Positions 17,941 to 26,126 are shown, numbered from the stretch's first letter. The stretch is DNA of 39,208 nt from Desulfofundulus thermobenzoicus (GCF_009428905.1 NZ_WHYR01000032.1:1-39208), one strand, 5' to 3'. Notes: generated from the sequence alone by a model not told the origin. Numbers and translations: made by a program.

Positions 17941-19656
17941 ATGGAAATGCCCATTGAAGTAATGCCGGAGCGTACCGGACATATCACCTTGAAAAGCGAT
18001 TGCGGCGAGGCCGCACTGCCCCGGTGCGAACAGGCCACCGTGCCGGGGGTGATTTCCCAGCGCGCCTGCGCCCTGTACGGGGCGCGCTGGATGCTGGCCG
18101 CCGTCAAAGACGTCATTCATCTCGTTCACGGGCCGGTGGGCTGCGCCTATAACGCCGGTACGGTGAGGCGCAAGAGCTATTCCATTGCCACCACCTGTCT
18201 GGAGGAACGGGACATCATCTTCGGCGGCCGGGAAAAGTTGCGCCGGACCATTACCGAGGCCGTACATCTGCATCCGGAGGCCGAAGGAGTGCTGGTTTAC
18301 GTCACCTGTGCCGCCGGTTTGATTGGCGAGGATGTTGAGGCCATTTGCCGGGAAGCTTCGTCCACCCTGGGCCGGCCCGTGGCGCCGGTGCTCTGCCCCG
18401 GTTTTTGCGGTGTCGGACAGGGAGACGGCCATGACGCGGCCGCTGAAGCCCTGTTGGAGCATTTCATCGACCGGGGCGAGCCGGGGCCGGTGCTGGAAAA
18501 CAGTGTAAACATCCTGGGTGAATTTGACGTGCAGGGTGATTTAAAGGAAATCGAAAAGCTGCTCGCCCATCTGGGTTTAAATATCGTCTGTGCCGTGTCC
18601 GGGCGGGCCACGGTGGAGAATATGTCCCGCGCCCGCCGGGCCGCTCTGAACATCGTCCATTGCCGGCGGACCGGCCAGGCCATGGCCGATGTGATGGAAA
18701 AACGTTACGGCATCCCGCAGATGAAGGTATCTTTTTTCGGGCTGGAGGAAACCGCCCGGGCACTGAAAGCCGTAGGCCGATTTTTCCACCGGGACGGGGT
18801 GGAAAGGTGGGTGCAGGACCGGGTGGTGGCGGCCCGGCGGCAGGCGGCCCCCTATCTGCACCGGCTGGCCGGAAAACGGGTGGCCGTGTTTTTCGGCGCC
18901 TCCCGGATGGGTTCCATGGCCAAAGCCTTCCGGGAACTGGGCATGGAGTTGATCATGGCCGGCTCCCAGTTCGGCTGCCGGGAGGATTACCGGGAAGCCG
19001 GGCGCTGCCTGGATGAGGGCACCCTGCTCCTGGACGACGCCAATGAAAGGGAGTTGACCGAATTCCTGCGCCGTCGCCGGCCGCATCTTTTAGTGGGCGG
19101 CACCCGGGAAAAATTCCTGGCCCACAAACTGGGTGTGCCCTTTCTGGTTTTTCCCCAGGAAACCAGCCCCTATGCCGGGTTCAACGGTTTTGTCAACCTG
19201 GCCCGGGAAGTGGCCGTCCTGCTGGATGCCCCGGTTTGGCGCCTGGTCCGACCCGGTTGGGAAAGCGGGCCGGAACAACCGGTGTTGCCGGAAAATGTGA
19301 AAGTGGCCGTGGCCTCCAGGGACGGCATGTATGTGGATGAACATTTCGGCCGGGCGGAAAAGTTCCTGGTTTTCACCCTGGCCGGCCGTAAAGTGAAGAA
19401 AATAGAAGTGAGAGCGGTCAAAGGAGGGGCGGTGAACTGCCGGGATGGTGCGGCCAGGGGGTTCCCGGGGGAAAAGTTGGACCTCCTGGAGGACTGCCGG
19501 GCCGTGGTTTGCCTGGCTGCCGGGCACTGCGCCCGGGAACGGGCGGCGGAAAAAGGGTTGCTCATCATGGAAACTTCCGATGCCGTGCCCGCCGCACTGG
19601 ATGATTGTATACGGATGATCAACGGGGAGGGACGTACAGATGGAAGCACAAATTGA
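17941..19656 (+). CDS. nifE: NifE fused to a C-terminal NifX-like domain
   Basis: Scaffold subunit for FeMo-cofactor maturation. Residues 1-445 are NifE: Cys68 (HGPVGCAYNAG), Cys123 (VTCAAGLIGED) and Cys241 (LNIVHCRRTGQ) match the cluster and cofactor positions. Residues about 453-560 are a complete NifX/NafY/NifB-C domain (dinitrogenase iron-molybdenum cofactor family): VKVAVASRDGMYVDEHFGRA, then FLVFTL, AVVCLAAGHCARERAAEKG and PAALDDCIRMI. A short Pro-rich linker joins them. The total of 571 residues is about 110 longer than ordinary NifE. The frame is continuous, so this is a real fusion rather than a misread stop. No nifN follows; nifB overlaps the end by 17 bases. GAGGTG precedes the ATG. 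Confidence 0.93.
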   Translation: MEMPIEVMPERTGHITLKSDCGEAALPRCEQATVPGVISQRACALYGARWMLAAVKDVIHLVHGPVGCAYNAGTVRRKSYSIATTCLEERDIIFGGREKLRRTITEAVHLHPEAEGVLVYVTCAAGLIGEDVEAICREASSTLGRPVAPVLCPGFCGVGQGDGHDAAAEALLEHFIDRGEPGPVLENSVNILGEFDVQGDLKEIEKLLAHLGLNIVCAVSGRATVENMSRARRAALNIVHCRRTGQAMADVMEKRYGIPQMKVSFFGLEETARALKAVGRFFHRDGVERWVQDRVVAARRQAAPYLHRLAGKRVAVFFGASRMGSMAKAFRELGMELIMAGSQFGCREDYREAGRCLDEGTLLLDDANERELTEFLRRRRPHLLVGGTREKFLAHKLGVPFLVFPQETSPYAGFNGFVNLAREVAVLLDAPVWRLVRPGWESGPEQPVLPENVKVAVASRDGMYVDEHFGRAEKFLVFTLAGRKVKKIEVRAVKGGAVNCRDGAARGFPGEKLDLLEDCRAVVCLAAGHCARERAAEKGLLIMETSDAVPAALDDCIRMINGEGRTDGSTN

Positions 19657-20464
19657 CCGGTTGTTCAGGGAACACCCCTGTTTTAGCCGGGCGGCGGCCC
19701 ACTGGTTCGGCCGCCTGCACCTGCCGGTGGCCCCCGATTGTAATATCAAATGCCATTATTGCACCAGATTGTACGACTGCGCCAATGAAAACCGCCCCGG
19801 GGTGACCAGCCGGCTGCTGACACCAGGGGAGGCCCTGCAGCATGTGCGCCGGGTACTGGCTGTTGAACCGCGCATCAAGGTGATCGGCATCGCCGGTCCC
19901 GGCGATCCCCTGGCCAACCGGGCCACTCTGACCACCCTGCGGCTGGTGCATGAGCAATTTCCGGACCTGATCAAATGTATCAGCACCAACGGCCTGTTGT
20001 TATCCGAAAACCTGCCGGCCCTGCAGGAGGCGGGGGTAAAGGCGGTGACGGTGACCGTGAACGCCGTTTCCCCGGTGGTGGGCGCCCGCATTTACGGGTA
20101 CGTCTTTTACCGGGACCGGGTCTACCGGGGCAGGGCCGGAGCGGAACTGCTCTGGCGGGCACAGTATGCCGGCATCCGCCGGGCCGCTGAAATGGGGCTG
20201 GCGGTCAAGGTAAACAGCGTGCTCATTCCGGGCGTCAATGACGAGCACCTGTACCAGGTGGCCGTGGCGGTAAGAGCGGCCGGTGCCCACCTGATGAATG
20301 TGATTCCACTCATCCCCCGGGGGGCCTTTTCCTCCCTCTTGCCTCCGCCGCCCGGCCAGGTGGCCCGGATCAGGCAGAAGCTGACACCCATTATCGACCA
20401 AATGGTTCACTGCCGGCGGTGCCGGGCCGACGCCGCGGGGATGCTGGAAGAAGGGGGAGCGTGA
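19640..20464 (+). CDS. nifB: FeMo-cofactor biosynthesis radical SAM protein NifB, core only
   Basis: Radical SAM enzyme that builds the 8Fe-9S-carbide precursor (NifB-co). The SAM cluster motif is Cys34-x3-Cys38-x2-Cys41 (CNIKCHYC), preceded by LHLPVAPD and followed by CANENRPGVTSRLLTPGEAL, all typical of NifB. Additional Cys near the C-terminus (HCRRCRADAAG) bind accessory clusters. At 274 residues it lacks the C-terminal NifX-like domain present in many NifB proteins; such short forms occur in archaea and anaerobes. ATG 19640 follows GGGAGGG within the end of nifE. The missing domain is the one found on NifE in this cluster. Confidence 0.95.
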   Translation: MEAQIDRLFREHPCFSRAAAHWFGRLHLPVAPDCNIKCHYCTRLYDCANENRPGVTSRLLTPGEALQHVRRVLAVEPRIKVIGIAGPGDPLANRATLTTLRLVHEQFPDLIKCISTNGLLLSENLPALQEAGVKAVTVTVNAVSPVVGARIYGYVFYRDRVYRGRAGAELLWRAQYAGIRRAAEMGLAVKVNSVLIPGVNDEHLYQVAVAVRAAGAHLMNVIPLIPRGAFSSLLPPPPGQVARIRQKLTPIIDQMVHCRRCRADAAGMLEEGGA

Positions 20465-20473
20465 TGGGGAAGG

Positions 20474-20496
20474 CGGGGCCGCCACTAACGGCCCCG
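20474..20496 (+). terminator. GC-rich hairpin after nifB
   Basis: CGGGGCC (20474-20480) pairs with GGCCCCG (20490-20496), followed by TTATAATTATTTTG. The U-tract is broken, so termination would be partial; it may loosen nifV from nifEB. Confidence 0.45.
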
Positions 20497-20577
20497 TTAT
20501 AATTATTTTGAAAAAAGACGAATGAACCGAACCGGGACACCCGGTACCGGGAGGTTCTCAAAAGTACGGGGGGTGAA

Positions 20578-21411
20578 ATGATGCGGCCGTTTACCATTGT
20601 CGATACCACCCTGCGGGACGGTGAACAGGCGCCCGGGGTGGCCTTTACCTGGCGGGAGAAGGTGACCATCGCCCGCCTGCTGGATCGACTGGGAGTGGAC
20701 CAGATCGAGGCCGGCACCCCGGCCATGGGAGAGGTGGAACAGCATGCCATCCGGGCCATTGCTTCTTCAGGCCTGCGCTGCCGGGTGACCACCTGGAACC
20801 GTTTGCTCCCGGGGGATATCCGCGCCTCCCTGGCCTGCGGGGTGCGGGACATCCACATCTCCGGCCCGGTATCGGACCTGCAAATTCGTTACAAGCTGGG
20901 GAAGAGCCGCCGCTGGGTGCTGGACCGGCTGCGGGAGGCGCTGCGCTTTGCCCTGGATAACGGCTGCCGGGTGGCGGTGGGGGCCGAGGATGCCTCCCGG
21001 GCCGGGCACCGGTTCCTGGTGGAATATGCCCTGCTGGCCCGGGAAATGGGGGTGCGGCGTTTGCGCTACGCCGATACGGTCGGCGTGCTGGAACCCCTGG
21101 CCGTTTTTGAGCGTATTACCCGTCTGAAAGAAGAACTGGGGGATATGGAAATAGAATTTCACGGCCACAACGACTTCGGCCTGGCCCTGGCCAATACCGT
21201 GGCCGCCCTCAAGGCCGGTGCCGCCTGCGTGGATACCACCGTCTGCGGCCTGGGGGAGCGGGCGGGGAACGCTTCCCTGGAAGAACTGGTGCGGGCCATG
21301 CAGGGGATTTACCAGGTGAAAATGAGGCTGAACACCGCCATACTGCCCGTTTTAACTCGTTTTGTGACCCGGGCCGCCGGGCGCGGCCGGGCGCGGACGG
21401 CCTGTGGATAA
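20578..21411 (+). CDS. nifV: Homocitrate synthase NifV, short form (TIM barrel only)
   Basis: Condenses acetyl-CoA with 2-oxoglutarate to homocitrate, the organic part of FeMo-cofactor. The barrel is complete: [12 protein letters not shown] (Asp9, Arg13, Gln17), metal ligands His195 and His197 ([14 protein letters not shown]) and [15 protein letters not shown]. At 277 residues it stops right after the barrel, where usual NifV (about 380) continues into an accessory domain. The reading frame ends with a clean TGA after an Arg-rich tail, and no downstream frame supplies the missing part. Split homocitrate synthases are known in Clostridium pasteurianum, so a partner could be elsewhere. ATG 20578 or 20581; the context is GGGGGGTGAA. 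Confidence 0.88.
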   Translation: MMRPFTIVDTTLRDGEQAPGVAFTWREKVTIARLLDRLGVDQIEAGTPAMGEVEQHAIRAIASSGLRCRVTTWNRLLPGDIRASLACGVRDIHISGPVSDLQIRYKLGKSRRWVLDRLREALRFALDNGCRVAVGAEDASRAGHRFLVEYALLAREMGVRRLRYADTVGVLEPLAVFERITRLKEELGDMEIEFHGHNDFGLALANTVAALKAGAACVDTTVCGLGERAGNASLEELVRAMQGIYQVKMRLNTAILPVLTRFVTRAAGRGRARTACG

Positions 21412-21458
21412 AGTATTAATCAGGTAAATAATTCCTTTTGCCCCGGAGCGAAAAATGG

Positions 21459-21464
21459 TAAAAT
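21459..21464 (+). promoter_or_regulatory. Candidate -10 box before the MCP gene
   Basis: TAAAAT at 21459-21464 with TTTGCC 16 bases upstream. It places the start of transcription about 15 bases before the terminator-bearing leader at 21485-21529. Confidence 0.45.
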
Positions 21465-21484
21465 AAAGATTAACACAGCAAACC

Positions 21485-21529
21485 GGGCAAAGGAGCCCCC
21501 GTTGCGCCTGCGGGCGTGACGGGGGTTTT
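21485..21529 (+). promoter_or_regulatory. Leader switch element, copy 1 (MCP gene)
   Basis: GGGC-AAAGGA-GCCC (21485-21498) forms a small hairpin with a six-base loop. Its 3' arm overlaps CCCCCGT (21496-21502), which alternatively pairs with ACGGGGG (21519-21525) to make a terminator ending in TTTT. The two folds exclude each other. The same 45-base element, ungapped and 34/45 identical, lies before nadE at 23186-23230. Confidence 0.6.
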
Positions 21530-21579
21530 GCCTTCAAGAAAGGGTAAAATTGCCTTTGCCCGGAGGGGGAGGGATTTTT

Positions 21580-23043
21580 GTGTGGTACATAGCGGCCGTC
21601 TTGATTGGATTGGCGGCGGGCATAGCGGCCGGGTGGTGGTGGCCGGCTCCGGTCGGGACGGTGACGGCGGCGCTGGCGGCTACCTTGGCGTCGGTGGCCG
21701 TTTGTTTTGCCCGGGCCGCCGTCCGGTGCCGGCGGCTGACCGGTGAGCTGACTGCCCTGGAGCAGGTGGTGGCAGGCAGGGCGGTCTTACCGGACGGCCT
21801 GTTGCCGCCCGGTGCGCGTGGGGCGCTGGAGAAGGTCTGCCGGCAGGCCGGGATGATGCTCGCCCTCGCCCGGGATTACCAGGTGACGGCCGGCCAGGTG
21901 GCCGCCGCTGTGGAACAAATGTCCCTGGCCGGCCGAAATGCCCGGGAAGCTATGGCTGCCTTTGCAAAACTCCAGGAAGCCGCCCTGGCCATTTCCGGTC
22001 TGGGGCGGGCACTCAACCGTGAGGCGGAGGAAAACCAGCGGTCGGTGGAGAAATGCCAGGAGGTGCTCCAGGGGGTACTGGGGGCCATCAACCGCATCCG
22101 CGCCGATTCATCCCTGGTGGCCGGGGAGATCGGCGCGTTGAGCCAGGCCGTGAACCGGGTGGATGAAATTGTGGCCAGTATCGGCCAGATTTCCCGGCAT
22201 ACACGGTTGCTTTCCCTCAATGCCGCCATTGAAGCGGCCCGGGCCGGGGAGCACGGCCGGGGGTTTACCATTGTGGCCGGGGAAGTGAAAAACCTTTCGG
22301 ACCGTACCCAGCAGGCGGTGGAGGAAACCGGAGCCATCCTGGAAGGGATCAAAGAAAAGGTGGCCCGGGTGGTGGCCCAAATCAAGGCTGGCGAAGAAGG
22401 GATTGCCGCCGGGGTGGAGGAAACGGGTCACATCAAGGAAAGCATTGCCTGCATTGACCGGGGTATAACCGCCATGAGCGGTAGGGTTGGGGAGGCCTAC
22501 CAGGAAATCGAGGGTTATCTGCAACAGCTGGGTGCCGCAGTGGAGGTTCTGGAAGGCAGTTTCCACAGCATACAGAAGGTGGGAGAGATGCTGGCCGAGG
22601 TGGCCAGGCTGGTGGAAAAAAACGCGGCGTCCGGTGAGGTGGCGGGGGCTGGCGGTGAACACCCGCCGGTAGAAGAAGCGCATGTGGAACCGGTTATGGC
22701 CGCTTTGCGGGAACTGGCTGCCCGCCGGGAAATCCGGCAACTGGACCCGGCTGTCCACGCTTCTCTCCTGCAGGAATGGCTGAACCGGGAGCCCGGCGTG
22801 GAAGCGGTCTATTCCAATCGTTCCGACGGCACTTTTGTCTTTTCGCAACCACCGGCCGCCCTGGCCAATGCCCGCATCAGGCCCTGGTGGCAAAGGGCCA
22901 TGGCCGGCGAGGAATATATTTCCCCGGTCTATATTTCAGCCATCACCCGGCGACCCTGCCGCACCCTTTCTTTACCCATACGGGATGAGGCGGGACAGAT
23001 TACCGGGGTGCTGGCTGCGGATATAACTTTAAACAATCAGTAA
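21580..23043 (+). CDS. MCP-domain sensor with C-terminal Cache-like domain
   Basis: Chemoreceptor-like signalling protein, 487 residues from GTG 21580 (GGAGGGGGAGGG six bases upstream). Two membrane helices lie close together at the N-terminus (about 1-60), with almost no outside loop, followed by a helical MCP signalling domain whose tip is [19 protein letters not shown]. Residues about 375-487 resemble half a Cache/PDC ligand domain (RPWWQRAMAGEEYISPVYIS and LSLPIRDEAGQITGVLAADI). Cache domains are normally N-terminal and outside the cell; here it must be cytosolic and C-terminal. It follows nifV, but behind its own promoter and leader, so a nitrogen role is not implied. No HAMP domain was recognised. 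Confidence 0.85.
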   Translation: MWYIAAVLIGLAAGIAAGWWWPAPVGTVTAALAATLASVAVCFARAAVRCRRLTGELTALEQVVAGRAVLPDGLLPPGARGALEKVCRQAGMMLALARDYQVTAGQVAAAVEQMSLAGRNAREAMAAFAKLQEAALAISGLGRALNREAEENQRSVEKCQEVLQGVLGAINRIRADSSLVAGEIGALSQAVNRVDEIVASIGQISRHTRLLSLNAAIEAARAGEHGRGFTIVAGEVKNLSDRTQQAVEETGAILEGIKEKVARVVAQIKAGEEGIAAGVEETGHIKESIACIDRGITAMSGRVGEAYQEIEGYLQQLGAAVEVLEGSFHSIQKVGEMLAEVARLVEKNAASGEVAGAGGEHPPVEEAHVEPVMAALRELAARREIRQLDPAVHASLLQEWLNREPGVEAVYSNRSDGTFVFSQPPAALANARIRPWWQRAMAGEEYISPVYISAITRRPCRTLSLPIRDEAGQITGVLAADITLNNQ

Positions 23044-23141
23044 GATACCAGCATCAATAATAAATGAACCACGGTGCCTGGCGGAAAATATTGCCGGGAG
23101 GTCGGACCCGCAAAAGCATATTTCTTCCGGAACCCCCGGCC

Positions 23142-23170
23142 TTGCGTGGCCCTTTTCTTTTTGTTACAAT
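23142..23170 (+). promoter_or_regulatory. Sigma-A promoter of nadE
   Basis: TTGCGT (23142-23147), 17 bases, TACAAT (23165-23170). Transcription would begin near 23177, about 10 bases before the leader element. Confidence 0.7.
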
Positions 23171-23185
23171 ACGGTTAAGGTGAAA

Positions 23186-23233
23186 GGGCAACGGCGCCCC
23201 CGCTCCCCCTGACGGTGAGGAGGGGGTTTTTTT
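23186..23233 (+). terminator. Leader switch element, copy 2 (nadE), with terminator
   Basis: GGGC-AACGGC-GCCC (23186-23199) is a hexaloop hairpin overlapping the 5' arm of a GC-rich terminator whose 3' arm GGAGGGGG ends at 23226 and is followed by seven T. The leader RNA would be only about 55 bases if terminated. Loop positions 1 and 4 are A and G in both copies. Confidence 0.7.
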
Positions 23234-23289
23234 ATGGCGGCTAATTTATCCAAATGGGTTTTACTATAAAAGAAAGAGGGTTTTCATGT

Positions 23290-24993
23290 ATGCGCGTGGC
23301 CATGGCCCAGTTGAACCCCACCATTGGGGACATTGGTGGAAACGTGACCAAAATCCGCCAGGTGGCGGTGAAAGCATGCCGGGCCGGGGCGGATCTGGTG
23401 GTCTTTCCCGAACTGGCCGTAACGGGCTATCCGCCCCGGGACCTGCTCTGCCGGAGGGATTTTCTGCAGCGGGTGGAAAGGGCACTGGCGGAAGAGATCG
23501 CCCCTATGAGCCGGGAGGTGGCCCTTGTCGTCGGTGCCCCGGTGCGGGGAGCGGCGCAGGGTGACGGGGAAAACACGGACCGGGACTTTCTTTATAATGC
23601 CGCACTGCTTTATACGGAAGGCAAGCTGGCCGGTCGGCAGGACAAAAGCCTTCTGCCCAACTACGATGTGTTTGACGAAAGCCGCTATTTCAAGCCGGCC
23701 GGTCAGCGGACCCCGGTGCCGTTGGGGGAGTTGAATCTGGGCCTGACCATCTGCGAGGACATCTGGAACGATAAGGACTACTGGAACCGGCAGCTGTACG
23801 AGGTGGACCCGGTGGAGGAACTGGTGGCCCGGGGGGCGGATCTGGTGCTGAACATTTCCGCCTCTCCCTATCACTACGGCAAGATCGGGTTGCGGCTGGA
23901 CATGCTCCGGAGCATTGCCCGCAAGCACCACCGGCCCGTAATCTATGTCAATCAGATTGGCGGTAACGACGAGCTGATCTTCGACGGCACCAGCCTGGCC
24001 GTGGACGCCGGAGGTGAGGTGGTCTGTCTGGCCGCCAGTTTTGAGGAAGGACTGGTTTTGCTGGAGATGGGGCGGGAGCGTTCCGGGCCGTTGTTTTTAG
24101 AGCCGGTGGGGAAGATCGACTTCCAGGTGCCGGGTGCCGGCTCCGCCCTGCCCCGGGAGGACATCAGCTATGTTTACCGGGCGCTGGTGCTGGGCATCCG
24201 CGACTACCTGCGCAAGACAGGGTTTCAAAAGGCACTGGTGGGGCTTAGCGGGGGCATCGACTCATCGGTGACCGCCGCCCTGGCCGCCGCTGCCCTGGGG
24301 CCGGAGAATGTGCTGGGGGTTTCCATGCCCTCCCGCTACTCCTCCCCCGGCAGCCGCTCCGACGCCCGGATCCTGGCGGAAAACCTGGGCATTGCCTTCC
24401 GGGAAATACCCATCGAAGGAATGTTCAGCGCCTTCTTGAAGGCCATGAACCGGGACGGCTCCCCCTGCGGTGACCTGGCGGAGGAAAACATCCAGGCGCG
24501 CATCCGGGGTAACATTCTCATGTTCATCTCCAACCGGGAGGGCTACCTCACCCTCACCACCGGCAACAAGTCCGAAATGGCCGTGGGCTACTGCACCCTC
24601 TACGGCGACATGTCCGGGGGGCTGGCGGTGCTGGCCGACGTACCCAAGGTGATGGTGTACCAGCTGGCCCGCTACATTAACCGGGAGCGGGAAATCATTC
24701 CCGAAAGCGTTCTGGTGAAACCCCCGTCGGCGGAACTCCGGCCCAACCAGGTGGACCAGGATTCCCTGCCCCCCTATGAGGTGCTGGACACCATCCTGCA
24801 GGCCTACATCGAAGAGGAGAAATCGGCGGAAGAAATTGCCGCCCTGGGTTTTGACCCGGCACTGGTACGGGAAGTGATCCGCAGGGTGGACCGGGCCGAA
24901 TACAAGCGCCGCCAGGCCGCCCCGGGCCTGCGGGTGACTGCCAGGGCCTTCGGCATGGGCCGGCGGATGCCCATTGCCTGGCGGGCGGGGTAG
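23290..24993 (+). CDS. nadE: Glutamine-dependent NAD+ synthetase
   Basis: Last step of NAD+ synthesis: amidates nicotinate adenine dinucleotide, taking ammonia from glutamine. Residues 1-265 are a nitrilase-fold glutaminase with the triad Glu41 (FPELAVTGYPPRDL), Lys119 (QDKSLLPNYDVFDE) and Cys155 (LTICEDIWND). Residues about 290-560 are the synthetase with the P-loop SGGIDSS (320-326) and TLTTGNKSEMAVGYCTLYGD. The 567-residue length is normal for the fused enzyme. ATG 23290 follows AAAGAGGG; a start 12 codons earlier is possible but lacks a site. Expression is probably attenuated in the leader. Confidence 0.95.
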   Translation: MRVAMAQLNPTIGDIGGNVTKIRQVAVKACRAGADLVVFPELAVTGYPPRDLLCRRDFLQRVERALAEEIAPMSREVALVVGAPVRGAAQGDGENTDRDFLYNAALLYTEGKLAGRQDKSLLPNYDVFDESRYFKPAGQRTPVPLGELNLGLTICEDIWNDKDYWNRQLYEVDPVEELVARGADLVLNISASPYHYGKIGLRLDMLRSIARKHHRPVIYVNQIGGNDELIFDGTSLAVDAGGEVVCLAASFEEGLVLLEMGRERSGPLFLEPVGKIDFQVPGAGSALPREDISYVYRALVLGIRDYLRKTGFQKALVGLSGGIDSSVTAALAAAALGPENVLGVSMPSRYSSPGSRSDARILAENLGIAFREIPIEGMFSAFLKAMNRDGSPCGDLAEENIQARIRGNILMFISNREGYLTLTTGNKSEMAVGYCTLYGDMSGGLAVLADVPKVMVYQLARYINREREIIPESVLVKPPSAELRPNQVDQDSLPPYEVLDTILQAYIEEEKSAEEIAALGFDPALVREVIRRVDRAEYKRRQAAPGLRVTARAFGMGRRMPIAWRAG

Positions 24994-25353
24994 CTGGTGA
25001 TGTAATCGTTTGGGGTTAACAGAGTGGGGCGATGGCGGGGTAATGTACTTTAATCAAGGTGTTTGAATTGCCATCCCCTCCAGTACCGCATAGCAATAGT
25101 CCAGGCCCCGTGTTTGAAAGGCATAATAGAGCCCTGTATTATGGTGACTCTAAAGAACAGAGCCCCGGAGGGTGCTTTCTGGCATGCCCGGGGCCTGTTA
25201 TTACCATTTAATGCTACCAGTTAGCCGGTGAACCCGGAGAACCGGGGCGGGAAGACAACGCGGTGTCAGCGCCGGTATGAGTGAATCCTCATCAGTGGTA
25301 CAAAGGGACCGGTTTGACCGCTCCTCCCGCCCGATCATATTGAGATGTCCGCT
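24994..25353. other. Intergenic region between nadE and the small-protein genes
   Basis: No gene seen. It contains a gapped inverted repeat GATGGC / GCCATC near 25033 and 25070, the terminator-like hairpin at 25162-25194, and a GC-rich stretch 25213-25340 with several complementary segments (TACCA / TGGTA, GGCGGGA / TCCCGCC, ATGAG / CTCAT) that could fold into a branched RNA. No known RNA family was recognised. Confidence 0.4.
25162..25194. terminator. Terminator-like hairpin after nadE
   Basis: GCCCCGG (25162-25168) pairs with CCGGGGC (25188-25194). The T-rich flank is better on the minus strand, so it may serve convergent transcription from nadE and from the small-protein genes. Confidence 0.5.
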
Positions 25354-25443
25354 TTAGTTCCACCAACCCATGCCAAACACCAGCAGGATCAGAATCAGGA
25401 AAATGATAAAGGGACCATCAAAAAATCCACCCTGGGTTTTCAT
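25354..25443 (-). CDS. Small hydrophobic protein, 29 residues
   Basis: Starts MKTQGGFFDGP, then a single hydrophobic helix (FIIFLILILLVFGMGWW) ending in Asn. The start codon has a perfect AAGGAGG seven bases upstream, which is the main argument that it is real. Together with the next gene it resembles the tiny Gly/Phe-rich YjcZ-type sporulation and spore-membrane proteins of Firmicutes; this assignment rests on composition and size alone. Likely a single-pass membrane peptide. Confidence 0.7.
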   Translation of the reverse strand: MKTQGGFFDGPFIIFLILILLVFGMGWWN

Positions 25444-25548
25444 AATTTTATCCTCCTTTAGTTCCGGTTTATTTAATGTATTTGTGCTGCTTTGAAACTA
25501 CCGTAAACCATATGCGGGCAACGTTGCCCGGATTAACTACGGGATATA

Positions 25549-25668
25549 TTATTGTGCAGCGTTAAAGCCCCAGAAGGGGAACATGAAGAAGAACAGGATG
25601 ATGATGATGAAGAAAAAGAAGAACCCGCCGTCAAAACCAAAACCAAAGCCACCCTGTGGAGCAGGCAT
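25549..25668 (-). CDS. Small Phe-rich membrane protein, 39 residues
   Basis: Starts MPAPQGGFGFGFDGG, followed by an extreme hydrophobic run of five Phe, four Ile, Leu and three Phe, then MFPFWGFNAAQ. AAAGGAGG sits seven bases before the ATG. It shares the GGF-x-DG then hydrophobic-helix plan with the 29-residue protein 105 bases downstream, so the two look like paralogues. The opposite-strand frame 25552-25803, rich in Glu and Asp, is its shadow. Sporulation-associated role is inferred from similar YjcZ-like peptides only. Confidence 0.75.
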   Translation of the reverse strand: MPAPQGGFGFGFDGGFFFFFIIIILFFFMFPFWGFNAAQ

Positions 25669-26126
25669 TTTTACTCCTCCTTTAATAATGATACATTTGT
25701 AGTCTCACCTGGTGCACTTAATAGAATTTTTGCCCTGTATTCCCCCTTTTCACAGTGTTTGCTGGTTACAATCTTCAGTTATAGCATATTCATCCTGGCA
25801 TAGATTGGTTACAATACTGGGCAGGCAAGGAAATAATTTCTGGTGATTCCCTATTAAAAAAGCAGGCCGTCTTAAATTCGGCCTGTCCCATTAGCTCTGC
25901 TCCACCACTTTACCCACCGTCTGATTGGCGGTCAAACCGCTGGTGGGGTCGGACTCACTGCTTTTATGTTCATGACAATCTCCGAAATTTGGAAGGAAGA
26001 TCAGCGGTCGCGGGTACAGGTTCTGTCCCGCGACCGGCTTAGTGAAGCATTTACCGCCCAAAAGGAAATCTTCCGGCCGGTGCAGGTATAAAATGGAAGG
26101 CGCCCGCTGAAAACGGCGAAGAACCT
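25669..26126. other. Intergenic region, 458 bases
   Basis: Holds the upstream region of the 39-residue gene, the minus-strand terminator at 25856-25886, and a stretch (25890-26090) in which a 39-codon plus-strand frame starts with ATG near 25970 but has no convincing binding site or known relatives. Nothing else was identified. Confidence 0.4.
25856..25886 (-). terminator. Terminator of the Cas3-like / DUF2225 unit
   Basis: CAGGCCG (25863-25869) and CGGCCTG (25879-25885) pair; the run of A at 25856-25861 becomes the U-tract on the minus strand. It separates the unit above from the two small-protein genes. Confidence 0.75.

Noticed and set aside
25965..26092. Small plus-strand frame (about 39 codons) in the gap before the DUF2225 gene
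   Set aside because: No good binding site, no recognisable relatives and no supporting context; a transposase remnant was considered but cannot be supported.
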